A stretch of DNA of 64,000 nucleotides from Sphaerochaeta sp032144095 (GCF_032144095.1 NZ_JAVSNJ010000003.1:124001-188000), one strand, 5' to 3'. Positions 34,832 to 44,439 are shown, counted from the stretch's first letter. Numbers and translations are program-made. The notes: generated by a model not told the origin, from the letters alone.

Positions 34832-35601
34832 CAACAAATACCTACGTTGCAGGTGATGGCTTTCTCTATCGGATGGACCCCAGGGCCAAGACCCTGGCCA
34901 TGGTGTTGCTCTGCACCTTGTTTTTCCTGAAGATAACCCTCTTTGGCCTCTACTCGGCTGTGCTTTTGCTTATCCTAGTCGGAAGCATAAACACCGGCCT
35001 TCACCATACTGGGCGGACGTTCAGGTCGATCCTCCCCATGCTTCTCTTCATGGCACTCTTCATGCCTTTCAACATCCGCAATGGTGAAAGCCTCATATCC
35101 ATAGGGTCCTTTACCCTCATTACAAGGGAAGGGGCGTTGCAGGCAGCAAGGCTGGGGGGACGTTTCATCGGGATCACCTACGCCTGCACCCTGCTTTTTG
35201 CCACTACGATGATGACCGATGTCATGCTTGCCTTGCGCTGGTACCGCCTACCGTACAAAGCCTCATTGGTGGTTACCCTCTCCTTTACCTACATCCCCTT
35301 CATTGCCGATAGCTTTTCCCAGATCTCAGAGTCCCATCGCCTGAGGGATGGGGGAGAGCTGCTGAAGAGACGTTCGGTCTTCAAGCGGCTGAAGGACCTC
35401 CTGCCAACCCTTACCAGTGCCCTGGTGGTTGCCCTGCGTTCCATCCCCTACCTGGCGATGAGCCTGGAACAGCGGGGGTTCGGGCGAAGCGAGAAGCGAA
35501 GCAGTTTTCATTCCTTGGATTCGTATCGGCATACCTTTACCCATTTCATGATTTCCCTTAGTATACCCATAGTATTATGGCTTGCATTCAGAGTCAGGTA
35601 A
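34828..35601 (+). CDS. ecfT: ECF transporter transmembrane component
   Basis: 257 residues with about five membrane segments. The cytoplasmic coupling helices are visible: SESHRLRDGGELL and, 100 residues on, SLEQRGFGRSEKR, the latter matching the Arg-Gly motif EcfT uses to grip the ATPases. Overlaps the ATPase gene by 4 nt and is followed by an S-component, giving a complete A-T-S module. Confidence 0.9.
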   Translation: MTTNTYVAGDGFLYRMDPRAKTLAMVLLCTLFFLKITLFGLYSAVLLLILVGSINTGLHHTGRTFRSILPMLLFMALFMPFNIRNGESLISIGSFTLITREGALQAARLGGRFIGITYACTLLFATTMMTDVMLALRWYRLPYKASLVVTLSFTYIPFIADSFSQISESHRLRDGGELLKRRSVFKRLKDLLPTLTSALVVALRSIPYLAMSLEQRGFGRSEKRSSFHSLDSYRHTFTHFMISLSIPIVLWLAFRVR

Positions 35602-35611
35602 GGGAAAAAAT

Positions 35612-36133
35612 ATGGAAAAAAATCGAAATGCGCTGAAGGTTGCAGTTGTTGCAGTCCTTACTGCTGTCGTCGTTGTCTTTACAATGGTTGTGCGAATCCC
35701 CACGGCAAAAGGATACCTTAACCTCTGCGATGTAGCGATCTGCTTTATTGCATTTACCTTCGGCCCCTGGTCTGCCTTCATCGCAGCGGGGTTGGGCACT
35801 GCCTTGGCCGACCTCTTCAGCGGATATGCCCAGTGGGCTCCCATCTCCTTTGTGGTCCACGGCCTTGAGGGATTGCTTGTCGCCATGATCGTCCGCCAAA
35901 AGGGAAGTGTCACCATCTCCCCGATAGTCAAGCTTCTTGCCGGCCTGGTCTGCATGGCGACAGTATCCTTGGGCTACTTTGCCCTGTCGGCATACTTCAT
36001 CAGCGGCTTCTCGGTTGCAGCGGCAGAAATCCCCTGGAACCTTGTGCAGAGCGGGGTTGGGGTTGTCCTTGGTCTTGCCTTGGCGGCAGCGGTGAAGCGT
36101 GCCTACCCACCAGTACGTTCTCTTGCTTGGTAG
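35612..36133 (+). CDS. ECF transporter substrate-binding S component
   Basis: 173 residues from the ATG at 35612 (AGGTAAGGG upstream). Six hydrophobic segments. The first helix carries AVVAVLTAVVVVFTMVV, followed by GYLNLCDVAICFIAFTFGP and GLGTALADLFSGYAQWAP, the pattern of vitamin-type S components of the riboflavin/DUF3816 kind. No riboswitch precedes the operon, so the vitamin cannot be named. It is dedicated by position to the adjacent ATPase and EcfT. Confidence 0.85.
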   Translation: MEKNRNALKVAVVAVLTAVVVVFTMVVRIPTAKGYLNLCDVAICFIAFTFGPWSAFIAAGLGTALADLFSGYAQWAPISFVVHGLEGLLVAMIVRQKGSVTISPIVKLLAGLVCMATVSLGYFALSAYFISGFSVAAAEIPWNLVQSGVGVVLGLALAAAVKRAYPPVRSLAW

Positions 36134-36190
36134 CATCAGAAAATAGTTTTCGCTATACTTTCCCCATACCCAGAACCTTAGGAGCGTTTC

Positions 36191-37744
36191 ATGCAAAAGT
36201 TCTCCCACGATACCATCGTCGTACTCGACTTTGGTGCCCAATATAGTCAGCTCATCGCAAGACGGGTGCGCGAGATGAACGTCTATTCCCAAATAGTCCC
36301 CTATACCACCAGCGTGGAGGAGCTTGAGCAGATGCAGCCCAAGGGCATCATCTTCTCTGGCGGGCCTGCAAGTGTGGGTACCCCAAACTCACCCAGACCC
36401 GATGAGGGGATCTACTCGTTGGGAATCCCCATCCTAGGCATCTGCTACGGGCTGCAGGTCATGAGTGTGCAGAACGGTGGGTCTGTCCAACGTCCTGACA
36501 AACGTGAATATGGCTTTGCCGACCTTGAGGTCCTTGATGGAGACTCCTTGCTGCTCAAGGGTGTCTCCAAGCGCAGCAAGCTTTGGATGAGCCATGGGGA
36601 CTCCGTCTCCTCCCTGCCTCCAGGCTTCAGGCATACGGGCCGGACCACCAACTGTGAGTTCACCGTCCTGGAAAACGATGCGAAGCGTTTCTATGGGGTG
36701 CAGTTCCACCCTGAGGTGGTACACACCTCTGAGGGAAAGGCTTTCCTCTCCAATTTCGTGCTGGGTATCTGCAATGCCAAGCCCGATTGGAACATGGGCT
36801 CCTTTGTGGCGACTGCCATTGAGGATATCCGCAAGAAGGTTGGCGACAGGCAGGTACTCTGCGGACTCTCCGGTGGAGTTGACTCAGCTGTTGCTGCTGT
36901 CTTGATCCACCAGGCCATCGGGGACCAGCTGGTCTGTGTCTTTGTCAACAATGGCCTGTTGCGCAAGGGCGAGGCGGAGAAGGTGCTGCAGGTCTTCAGG
37001 GACAACTATAAGATACGGTTGCAGTACGCTGATGCCCAGGATGATTTCCTCTCTGCCTTGGCAGGGGTCACGGAACCTGAGGCGAAGCGCAAGATCATCG
37101 GCAAGGTCTTCATCGACACCTTCTACAAGGCGGCACGGAGTGCCGGGGAGATCTCCTTCCTTGCACAGGGCACCCTCTATCCTGATGTCATCGAGAGCAA
37201 GAGCCCCTCAGGTGGGCCTTCGGCAACCATCAAGAGCCATCATAACGTGGGAGGTCTTCCCGAAGACCTGAAGTGGGACCTGCTAGAGCCCTTGCGGGAA
37301 CTGTTCAAGGATGAGGTCCGTGAGCTCGGGCGCGAGCTCGGCTTGCCTGAGGACATGGTGAACCGCCACCCCTTCCCAGGTCCTGGCCTTGGAGTACGCT
37401 GTGTAGGCGAGGTTACCAAGAAACGTCTTGATACCCTTCGTGATGTGGATGCAATCTTCATCGAGGAGATCCGAAGCGCAGGGCTGTATGATGATATCTG
37501 GCAGGCTCTTGCCTGTCTGCTTCCTGTCAAGAGTGTCGGGGTGCAGGGCGATGAGAGGACCTACGAAGAGGTCTGCTCGTTGCGTGCCGTTACCAGTGAG
37601 GATGCAATGACAGCCGACTGGTACCGCTTTCCTCCCGATGTCCTCCAGCGTGCAGCAAGCAGGATCTGCAATGAGGTCAGTGGGGTAAACCGGGTGCTCT
37701 ATGACATCACGAGCAAGCCTCCAGGGACCATTGAGTGGGAGTGA
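36191..37744 (+). CDS. guaA: GMP synthase (glutamine-hydrolysing)
   Basis: 517 residues. The class I amidotransferase domain has Cys85 in GICYGLQ and His/Glu in FHPEVVHT; the synthase domain has the PP-loop LSGGVDSAVAA; the C-terminal dimerisation domain ends KPPGTIEWE as usual. It converts XMP to GMP. TTAGGAGCG precedes the ATG and a candidate -10 TATACT is at 36154-36159, so it probably has its own promoter rather than depending on the ECF operon. A terminator follows. Confidence 0.97.
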   Translation: MQKFSHDTIVVLDFGAQYSQLIARRVREMNVYSQIVPYTTSVEELEQMQPKGIIFSGGPASVGTPNSPRPDEGIYSLGIPILGICYGLQVMSVQNGGSVQRPDKREYGFADLEVLDGDSLLLKGVSKRSKLWMSHGDSVSSLPPGFRHTGRTTNCEFTVLENDAKRFYGVQFHPEVVHTSEGKAFLSNFVLGICNAKPDWNMGSFVATAIEDIRKKVGDRQVLCGLSGGVDSAVAAVLIHQAIGDQLVCVFVNNGLLRKGEAEKVLQVFRDNYKIRLQYADAQDDFLSALAGVTEPEAKRKIIGKVFIDTFYKAARSAGEISFLAQGTLYPDVIESKSPSGGPSATIKSHHNVGGLPEDLKWDLLEPLRELFKDEVRELGRELGLPEDMVNRHPFPGPGLGVRCVGEVTKKRLDTLRDVDAIFIEEIRSAGLYDDIWQALACLLPVKSVGVQGDERTYEEVCSLRAVTSEDAMTADWYRFPPDVLQRAASRICNEVSGVNRVLYDITSKPPGTIEWE

Positions 37745-37778
37745 TGAGGCTCCTCTAGAAAGAGAAAAAGTGCAATAG

Positions 37779-37822
37779 AGACTACCCTGGGGAAGGTGAA
37801 CTTTCCCAGGGTAGTCTTGTAT
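37779..37822. terminator. Terminator between convergent guaA and MATE genes
   Basis: Long stem: AGACTACCCTGGG pairs with CCCAGGGTAGTCT (37779-37817), and the stem continues inward through GAAG/CTTT. The + side tail is TTGT; it may act in both directions. Confidence 0.75.
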
Positions 37823-37884
37823 GGAGGTGAGGCAACTCTAGCTTGCCTCAAAGAAACTGATTCTGGTCAAAGGGCGCGTGTTCC

Positions 37885-39258
37885 TTATGCCTGGTTTTTG
37901 GCCAGGGCGTAGAGGGGGAGTATCCGTCTCTTGTACACCTTGGAGAAGAAGATCAAGGTAAGTGCAAGCGAGGAGGTCTCTGCGAGGATGAAAGAATACC
38001 AGATGGCATCGAGGCCGAAGAAGTGGCCTAGCAGATAGGCGATGGGAATCAGCAGGATTATCTGACGCGTGATGGAGATGATCATGCTGATGTATCCGTC
38101 CCCCACTGCCTGGAAGAGGGCGGCGATGGTGATGCAGATACCTGCGCTGATAAAGCAGAGGCTTATCCTGGGCAAGGCAACCTTGCCTATGGCCAGCATC
38201 TCGGCAGAGGCATTGAACCAGGAGAGCAGGACCTCTGGGATGAGCATGAAGACAAGGAATCCCAGGGACATGATAATAAGGGATACTACCAATCCAACCT
38301 TGATGGTTGTGGTCATCCGCTTGGGCCTTTGGGCTCCATAGTTATAGGCAATGACAGGGATCATGCCGCTGCTGAGTCCGAATATGGGCATGAATACAAA
38401 GGACTGCAACCGGAAATATACCCCGAACACAGAGACTGCCGCGGTTCCGAAGGATATGAGCAGCTTGTTGAGGCTGGTGGTCATTACCGTCCCTATGGCC
38501 TGCATGATGATGGTAGGCAGTCCTACTGCATAGATATCCAGGACAGTGCGCTTCTCAAGCTTGAAGTATTTGACACTGATCCGGACCTCCTTGTTTTTCC
38601 TTACATAGTAGATGGCCAAGGCTGCACTCACATGCTGGCCTATTACGGTTGCAATGGCTGCACCAAGGACTCCCATTGAGGGAAGACCGAAGAGGCCGAA
38701 GATGAGGATGGGGTCCAGTATGATGTTTACGATCGCCCCGGTGCTCTGGATGATCATCGGGTGGACAGTGTCCCCTGTCGCCTGGAGGATACGTTCGCAC
38801 GTGATGTCGATGAAGATGGCCAGGGAGAAGAAGAGGCAGATGGAGACATACTGGGTTCCCATCCGTAGGAGTTCTGGGTCGTCGGTGAAGAATCCAAAGA
38901 ATATTTTGGAGAAGAACAGGCCTATGATGGCAAAGAGGATCCAGCTGAAGAAGGAGAGGACCAGTCCGTTGTTGGCCGCCTTTTCCGCGCCTTCAAAATC
39001 CTTTGCCCCCAATTTCCTGGCAAGGAGGGAGTTTACCCCCAATGAGGTCCCCACTGCCACTGCGATGAGCAGGTTCTGCATGGGAAAGGCCAAGGAGACT
39101 GCGGTAAGGGCCACTTCGCTGTACTGTGCGAGGAAGATGCTGTCGACAACATTATAGAGAGCCTGGACCATCATGCTGATCATGATGGGAAAGGACATGG
39201 AAAGTACTAAGGTGGGTATGGGCTTGATGCCCATCTTATTTTCTTGAATCGGGTGCAC
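37885..39258 (-). CDS. MATE-family multidrug/sodium antiporter
   Basis: 457 residues from a GTG at 39258, selected because AAAGGA lies 7 nt before it; an ATG at 39303 would place that site inside the coding region and add 15 atypical residues. Twelve membrane segments in two repeats. The first helix region (PTLVLSMSFPIMISMMVQAL, then YNVVDSIFLAQY) is typical of the DinF/NorM-like branch. Exports cationic compounds using an ion gradient; substrate unknown. Confidence 0.88.
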   Translation of the reverse strand: MHPIQENKMGIKPIPTLVLSMSFPIMISMMVQALYNVVDSIFLAQYSEVALTAVSLAFPMQNLLIAVAVGTSLGVNSLLARKLGAKDFEGAEKAANNGLVLSFFSWILFAIIGLFFSKIFFGFFTDDPELLRMGTQYVSICLFFSLAIFIDITCERILQATGDTVHPMIIQSTGAIVNIILDPILIFGLFGLPSMGVLGAAIATVIGQHVSAALAIYYVRKNKEVRISVKYFKLEKRTVLDIYAVGLPTIIMQAIGTVMTTSLNKLLISFGTAAVSVFGVYFRLQSFVFMPIFGLSSGMIPVIAYNYGAQRPKRMTTTIKVGLVVSLIIMSLGFLVFMLIPEVLLSWFNASAEMLAIGKVALPRISLCFISAGICITIAALFQAVGDGYISMIISITRQIILLIPIAYLLGHFFGLDAIWYSFILAETSSLALTLIFFSKVYKRRILPLYALAKNQA

Positions 39259-39368
39259 TATGGTTCCTTTATCCGAAGAGTTTCGGCAAGACAGTAGTAC
39301 CATGTACGCCCTCTAATGTAAAGGAAGGGATCCAAAAGCTCCCCTCCTTAGCAAATCCGGAACAGGTG

Positions 39369-40649
39369 CTAGTACTTGTCTGAGAAGGCTTCACACTCTT
39401 GTTTGCCCAGTTCTTCGTCGACCCTGGACAAGAGGATCCCCCCTGTCGCAAAGAGCAGGATGAGGCTTAGGATGCCAAACCGGTTGTTCCCTGTCATAAT
39501 GGTTACGATGCCCATCAACAGAGGTCCTATGATGGCTGCAAACTTTCCCAACATGTTGAAGAAGCCAAAGAATTGGGCTGATTTCTCCTTGGGGATAAGG
39601 CGGGTATAGTAGGAGCGGGAGAGGGCCTGTATGCCCCCCTGGAAGAGTCCTATGCAGATGGCCAACAGGTAGAAGTGTATGGGCTTGGACATGAAGAATC
39701 CCATAAGGGCGATGAGGGCATAGGCTGTGATGGCTACCTGCAAGGCCCTCTTGATGCCAATCTTCTTGCCGAACCAGCTGTATGCCAAGGCTGAGGGAAA
39801 GGCTACGAACTGGGTTATGAGCAGGGCAATGATGAGCGATTCGCTGGGGAAGTCCAAGGCTGTCCCATAGTTGACGGCCATCCTGATGATGGTGTCCACG
39901 CCGTCGATGTAGAGCCAGTAGGAGATGAGGAAGAGCGAGAGTGTCTTCAGTTCCCGAATGTTCCGTACGGTGCTGATAGTCTCAGAGAGCCCACGCCTTA
40001 TCGCCTTGCCGATAGGCAGGGTCTCCTCGGACTTCTTCTCCTTGACAAAGATGATCAGGGGGATGGTGAAGAGTATCCACCAGATGCCTACCGATATGAA
40101 GCTCACCTTGATGGCAGAGCCTGCATCAGCGAGGCCAAAGCGCTCGGGAAAGAGGAACATCAGCACATTGACCAGGAAGAGCAGCCCCCCTCCTATATAG
40201 CCGAGGCTGTAGCCCAAGGAGGAGACGAAGTCCACCTTCTTTTCCGAGGCCACATGGGGCAGCAGAGCGTCATAGAAGGAGTTCCCCCCACTGAAGCCTA
40301 TGGTTCCCAGGGTATAGAAGAGGACGGCAAGCTGCCAGTTGCCCTTCTGGACAAACCAGAGGCTGGCTGTGAGGATGGAACCCAGGATCGCAAAGAACAC
40401 CAACAGTCGTTTCTTGTAGCTACCATAGTCTGCGATGGCTCCCACAAAGGGTGCGAAGAGGGCGATGATGAGCGCTCCGATGGAGTTTGCCAGACCCAGG
40501 TAGAAGGTCCCCTGTTGTGCACTAGCACCCACGGCCCAGTATGAGGTGAAGAATACTGGGAAGAAGCCTGCCATGACGGTTGTGGCGAAGGCACTGTTGG
40601 CCCAGTCATAGAGGGCCCATGAGAAGATGGAGCGCTTGGAATCTAGCAT
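39369..40649 (-). CDS. MFS transporter, UMF1 (Atg22-like) family
   Basis: 426 residues from the ATG at 40649, which has AAAGGGG upstream. The opening SWALYDWANSAFATT (residues 10-24) is the hallmark of the UMF1 branch, whose eukaryotic relative Atg22 exports amino acids from the vacuole. About 12 membrane segments. The bacterial substrate is unknown. Same strand as the MATE gene 110 bp downstream; co-transcription is possible. Confidence 0.88.
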   Translation of the reverse strand: MLDSKRSIFSWALYDWANSAFATTVMAGFFPVFFTSYWAVGASAQQGTFYLGLANSIGALIIALFAPFVGAIADYGSYKKRLLVFFAILGSILTASLWFVQKGNWQLAVLFYTLGTIGFSGGNSFYDALLPHVASEKKVDFVSSLGYSLGYIGGGLLFLVNVLMFLFPERFGLADAGSAIKVSFISVGIWWILFTIPLIIFVKEKKSEETLPIGKAIRRGLSETISTVRNIRELKTLSLFLISYWLYIDGVDTIIRMAVNYGTALDFPSESLIIALLITQFVAFPSALAYSWFGKKIGIKRALQVAITAYALIALMGFFMSKPIHFYLLAICIGLFQGGIQALSRSYYTRLIPKEKSAQFFGFFNMLGKFAAIIGPLLMGIVTIMTGNNRFGILSLILLFATGGILLSRVDEELGKQECEAFSDKY

Positions 40650-40813
40650 TGCGTATCCCCTTTGCATCAGAGTACCAGCAAAAGGGTGAACTGTCATGAA
40701 AGATTTGCGAGAAATGTGTCGATGGGGTGTGGGTTTCGCTTCTCTTGCACAACTGATGGCCGTTCAATACAATAGGAAAATATTAATGTTAAGATGTCGG
40801 GAGGTCTCCCCCT

Positions 40814-42118
40814 ATGATAGTATGTAAATTTGGCGGAAGCTCTGTTGCAGATGCCCAACAGATACGGAAGGTCAAGCAGATTGTAGATGCTGACCCACAA
40901 CGGCAGGTAGTTGTTGTTTCTGCACCCGGCAAGAGGTCCAAGGATGATGAGAAGGTCACCGACATGCTCTATGCGTGCAACGCCATGGTCCAGCAAGGCT
41001 CTTCATGCAAGGACCTGTTCAAGAAGGTTGCCCTGAGATATACAACCATCCTCTCCGACCTTGGAATGCAGGCAAAGCCCTTCCTTCCCGTGTTGGAGGA
41101 GGTCAGGCAGATGATCGACGCCGGCCACGGTGCCGAATATGCAGCAAGTAGGGGTGAGTATCTAGCTGCCAGGATGGTGGCAACCTTCTTTGGCTGGGAG
41201 TTCCTTGATACCGACCCAGAGATTGTGATTAACCATGACGGGACGGTAAACCCCGAGACCTGGAACAACCTGAAGAGAGCACTCAAGCCCAAGACCAAAT
41301 ATGTGGTTCCTGGTTTTTATGGCTGCGACCCAGAGGGCAAGGTGAAGACCTTCAGCCGTGGGGGGTCGGACATAACAGGAGCGATTCTCTCCAGTGCTGC
41401 CAAGGCGGATACCTATGAGAACTGGACCGATGTATCGGGCGTCTTCTCCGTTGACCCAAGACTGGTTCCCGAGGCAAAAGTCATCAAGCAGATGACCTAC
41501 CGTGAGGTGCGTGAGCTTGCTGGAGTAGGGGCAGGGGTTTTCCATGAGGAAGCCATAGCACCCATCCTTGCCTCAGGCATCACCATCAATGTTAAGAATA
41601 CCAATGCCCCCATGGATGACGGTACCTTCATCCTTCCCACCAGGGAGAAAGGTGAGCATCCTCTGGTAGGCGTCTCTGCCAAGAGTGGCTTCAGCCGTCT
41701 CTCCCTGAGAAAACTGATGCTTTTCAAGAAATCAGGAATCAGGCATGCACTCTTGACCATGCTGCATATCTTTGGTATTCGTCCTACCTTCTCCTTGTTC
41801 GGTGTCGACAGCATCATCTGGTTCTTTGAGACCACCCAGGCAAGTGACAGCGTAATCAATGCAATGTGCAGCAGGCTCAAGAGTGAATTTGAACTCGAGG
41901 AGGTTTCTGTCGACCATGGGCACGCCATAGTAGGAATCATTGGTTCTGGTGTCATGCAAGACAGCTCTGTCATTGCAAAAAGTACTACTGCCTTGGCAGA
42001 GGACAAGATTGCCTTGAACTTCTTCAACTATGGATCTTCGGATACCTCAATTCTCATCGGGGTGAATGCAACCCAGGCACAGGATGCAGTCAAGAGTCTC
42101 TATAGGGCCCTATTCTAG
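40814..42118 (+). CDS. Aspartate kinase
   Basis: 434 residues, monofunctional. N-terminal kinase fold starts IVCKFGGSSVADA, with SRGGSDITGA in the nucleotide-binding region and YREVRELAGVGAGVFHEEA. The C-terminal part holds two ACT-type domains, the usual place for amino-acid feedback. It makes aspartyl phosphate for lysine, threonine and methionine synthesis. GGGAGG lies upstream, partly within a short GGGA/TCCC hairpin. No lysine riboswitch fits in the 116-bp gap. Confidence 0.94.
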   Translation: MIVCKFGGSSVADAQQIRKVKQIVDADPQRQVVVVSAPGKRSKDDEKVTDMLYACNAMVQQGSSCKDLFKKVALRYTTILSDLGMQAKPFLPVLEEVRQMIDAGHGAEYAASRGEYLAARMVATFFGWEFLDTDPEIVINHDGTVNPETWNNLKRALKPKTKYVVPGFYGCDPEGKVKTFSRGGSDITGAILSSAAKADTYENWTDVSGVFSVDPRLVPEAKVIKQMTYREVRELAGVGAGVFHEEAIAPILASGITINVKNTNAPMDDGTFILPTREKGEHPLVGVSAKSGFSRLSLRKLMLFKKSGIRHALLTMLHIFGIRPTFSLFGVDSIIWFFETTQASDSVINAMCSRLKSEFELEEVSVDHGHAIVGIIGSGVMQDSSVIAKSTTALAEDKIALNFFNYGSSDTSILIGVNATQAQDAVKSLYRALF

Positions 42119-42131
42119 AAACCTATTCCCA

Positions 42132-42176
42132 AACCTGTTATCCGAAAGGATTGGATAACAGGTTGATTGCATTGTT
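42132..42176 (+). terminator. Hairpin after the aspartate kinase gene
   Basis: Perfect 12-bp stem AACCTGTTATCC / GGATAACAGGTT (42132-42143, 42153-42164), followed by a weak T-rich stretch. Confidence 0.6.
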
Positions 42177-42307
42177 CCGAAAATGGAATGATAGTTTTAA
42201 CCATACCTTTCGCTTGTTTGTTTCTGCCGTATTTCGTATCTTAGTGTTGTGCCTACCCTGTGTAGGTCAGCATATTCATCAATACACTATATTCTGAGGG
42301 TACATTT

Positions 42308-42817
42308 GTGGTAATTCCTGAGTCAATCACCTTGGCTTTGCTCATATTCGTAGCAAGGGTCTTTGATGTTTCCCTGGGTACGTTCCGGCATGCAATGATC
42401 ATACGCTCCAAGCGTGGGATTGCATTCTTCATCGCCTTTACCGAGTCTCTCATCTGGGTATTTGCCGTTTCCAAGGTCATAACCAACCTTACCGAACCGG
42501 TGACAGCCCTGGCATTCGCCCTGGGTTTTGCTACGGGAACCTTTGTCGGCATCACCATGGAGAGCTTCTTCAAGATAGGGGAGCAGGTGGTGAAGGTCTT
42601 TAGTGTGAAGGGGAAAGAGGTTGCCGTTAAGCTTCGTAGTGAAGGGTTTAGGGTAACCGAGTTCTCGGGCAAAGGACGTGATGGGGAAGTGGTCCTGTTG
42701 TTTGTCCAGGTACGGAGAAAGGATACCAAGAACATCCTGAAGCTTGCTAGGGAGATTGACAAGTCCTGTTTCCTAGTGGTTGAGGATATCAAGTGGGTCG
42801 ATAGCGCAATCCTGTAA
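42308..42817 (+). CDS. UPF0316 (DUF2179/DUF5698) membrane protein
   Basis: 169 residues from a GTG preceded by GAGGGT. Three membrane segments in the first 85 residues, including FVARVFDVSLGTFRHAM and FIAFTESLIWVFAVSKVI, then a soluble C-terminal domain (VVKVFSVKGKEVAVKLRSEG, RRKDTKNILKLAREIDKS). This matches the UPF0316 architecture. The biological role is not established. Confidence 0.88.
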   Translation: MVIPESITLALLIFVARVFDVSLGTFRHAMIIRSKRGIAFFIAFTESLIWVFAVSKVITNLTEPVTALAFALGFATGTFVGITMESFFKIGEQVVKVFSVKGKEVAVKLRSEGFRVTEFSGKGRDGEVVLLFVQVRRKDTKNILKLAREIDKSCFLVVEDIKWVDSAIL

Positions 42818-42854
42818 CTGTTCGGGAGAGAAGAGAGCCAAAGGCAAAAAAGAA

Positions 42855-42886
42855 CCGGTCCATGCAAATGGACCGGCACTTTTTTA
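42855..42886. terminator. Bidirectional terminator between UPF0316 and ABC ATPase genes
   Basis: Perfect stem CCGGTCCAT / ATGGACCGG with a 4-nt loop. A run of six T follows on the + strand and another T-run on the - strand. Confidence 0.9.
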
Positions 42887-42894
42887 GGCAGCAG

Positions 42895-43998
42895 TTATTT
42901 TACCGGCTTGATGACCTGTTCGGTATCAAGGTCGAAGAACTTTGCTTTTGCCATGTCGGGGATCAGGTTAATCTTGGTATCTACCTTCGGTGTTACGTTC
43001 GGGTCGATCTTTCCAATGACCTGGCTCTTGGAAGTGGCTACGTAGACGTGGGTCTCGGAACCAAGGGGTTCAACAACACTTACACGGCCATCGATTGTCT
43101 CACCATCCTTGGTGATATGGCTGAATTCCACATCCTCAGGGCGGATACCGAAGGTAACGCTCTTGCCGACATAGGGTGTCAGCATCTTCTTCTGCTCAGG
43201 GGTTACCTTCAAGCGGAAGGTGCCCTCATTGGCATAGATGTCGTTGCCATCAGCTTCGATAGCGGTAACAAGGAAGTTCATGGGTGGGGAACCGATGAAT
43301 CCTGCGACGAACTTGTTCTGGGGGTCGTTATACAACGGCAAGGGTCCACCGATCTGCTGGATGACGCCGAACTTCATGACGACAATGACGTCAGCCATGG
43401 TCAAGGCCTCGACCTGGTCGTGGGTAACATAGATCATCGTTGCCTTCAGGCGGCTGTGCAGGGAGGAGATCTCGGCACGCATCTGGACACGGAGTTTGGC
43501 ATCGAGGTTGGAAAGGGGTTCGTCAAAGAGGAATACCTTTGGCTTACGGACAATTGCACGACCTACTGCAACACGCTGTCTCTGTCCACCGGAGAGGGCC
43601 TTGGGTTTTCTTTCAAGGAGTTCTTCGATTTCAAGGATCTTTGCAGCTTCACGAACGCGCTGGTCAATCTCTTCCTTGGGGAACTTGCGGATCTTGAGTC
43701 CGAATGCCATGTTATCGTAGACTGTCATGTGGGGATAGAGAGCATAGTTCTGGAATACCATTGCGATGTCTCTGTCTTTCGGGGGAACGTCGTTGACAAG
43801 CTTGTCGTCAATGTAGAGCTCTCCGCTGGTGATGTCTTCCAAACCGGCGATCATACGAAGTGTCGTGGACTTTCCACAACCTGAAGGTCCTACCAAGACT
43901 ACGAAGTCCCGGTCCTTGATGTCGATGTTTACGTTATCGACAGCTTTGACGTTACCGTCATACACCTTACAGATGTTTTTCAGTTGTACTGTGGCCAT
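42895..43998 (-). CDS. Sugar-type ABC transporter ATPase (MalK/UgpC/MsmK family)
   Basis: 367 residues. Walker A GPSGCGKST (37-45), Q-loop VFQNYALYPHMT, signature LSGGQRQRVAVGR, Walker B VFLFDEPLSNLD and switch VTHD are all intact. The C-terminal 130 residues form the regulatory OB-fold domain (FGIRPEDVEF, VVEPLGSETHVYV). GGAGG precedes the ATG. No permease or binding-protein gene is near, so this is probably a shared ATPase serving several sugar importers, as MsmK does in streptococci. Confidence 0.95.
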   Translation of the reverse strand: MATVQLKNICKVYDGNVKAVDNVNIDIKDRDFVVLVGPSGCGKSTTLRMIAGLEDITSGELYIDDKLVNDVPPKDRDIAMVFQNYALYPHMTVYDNMAFGLKIRKFPKEEIDQRVREAAKILEIEELLERKPKALSGGQRQRVAVGRAIVRKPKVFLFDEPLSNLDAKLRVQMRAEISSLHSRLKATMIYVTHDQVEALTMADVIVVMKFGVIQQIGGPLPLYNDPQNKFVAGFIGSPPMNFLVTAIEADGNDIYANEGTFRLKVTPEQKKMLTPYVGKSVTFGIRPEDVEFSHITKDGETIDGRVSVVEPLGSETHVYVATSKSQVIGKIDPNVTPKVDTKINLIPDMAKAKFFDLDTEQVIKPVK

Positions 43999-44248
43999 AA
44001 TGCCTCCAATTTATTTTATCTATTGATTACTCTACTTCAGCAGGTTGTATCTGTCAAATCTTATTTAGAAATTCTTTTTTTACAAAAAAGACAAATATCT
44101 ATAATAGAAGGAAATACTGAAAACGATAGCGAGGAGTTAGCAAAGAATCTCCTTGCGGTTTCCCTCTTTCCTTTCTCACTGGCCACAAAATACCAGAGCG
44201 GTGCTTTTCCTTGGACTCCTGGGTAGGTCACAATACTAGGAATTGTTA

Positions 44249-44277
44249 TTTACACTTTTCCCTTTCTTTGGTACTAT
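44249..44277 (+). promoter_or_regulatory. tRNA-Gly promoter
   Basis: TTTACA (44249-44254), exact 17-bp spacer, TACTAT (44272-44277); the tRNA starts 10 bp downstream. Confidence 0.7.
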
Positions 44278-44286
44278 CCTACGTAC

Positions 44287-44358
44287 GCGCTAGTAGCACA
44301 ACGGTTAGTGCTCGTGCTTCCCAAGCATGAGACGAGGGTTCGATTCCCTTCTAGCGCT
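44287..44358 (+). tRNA. tRNA-Gly (anticodon CCC)
   Basis: Folds as a cloverleaf: 7-bp acceptor GCGCTAG/CTAGCGC, D stem GCAC/GTGC, anticodon stem CGTGC/GCATG with loop TTCCCAA, T arm GAGGG-TTCGATT-CCCTT. Discriminator T; CCA is not encoded. Reads GGG codons. Confidence 0.95.
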
Positions 44359-44364
44359 CGATAG

Positions 44365-44397
44365 GCCCACAATCCTCAGGATCGTGGGCTTTTTTTC
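44365..44397 (+). terminator. Terminator of tRNA-Gly
   Basis: GCCCAC / GTGGGC outer stem with inner ATCC/GGAT pairing, followed by seven T. Confidence 0.9.
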
Positions 44398-44411
44398 TTG
44401 GGAGATGATAA

Positions 44412-44439
44412 GAGGCCAGGTGCATCTGCTCCTGGCCTC
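44412..44439 (-). terminator. Hairpin downstream of the encapsulin gene
   Basis: Perfect stem GAGGCCAGG / CCTGGCCTC with a 10-nt loop. On the - strand it lies 22 bp past the encapsulin stop. Confidence 0.6.

Noticed and set aside
40698..40813. Lysine riboswitch before the aspartate kinase gene
   Set aside because: The gap is too short and shows none of the conserved helices; only a small hairpin near the ribosome-binding site is seen.
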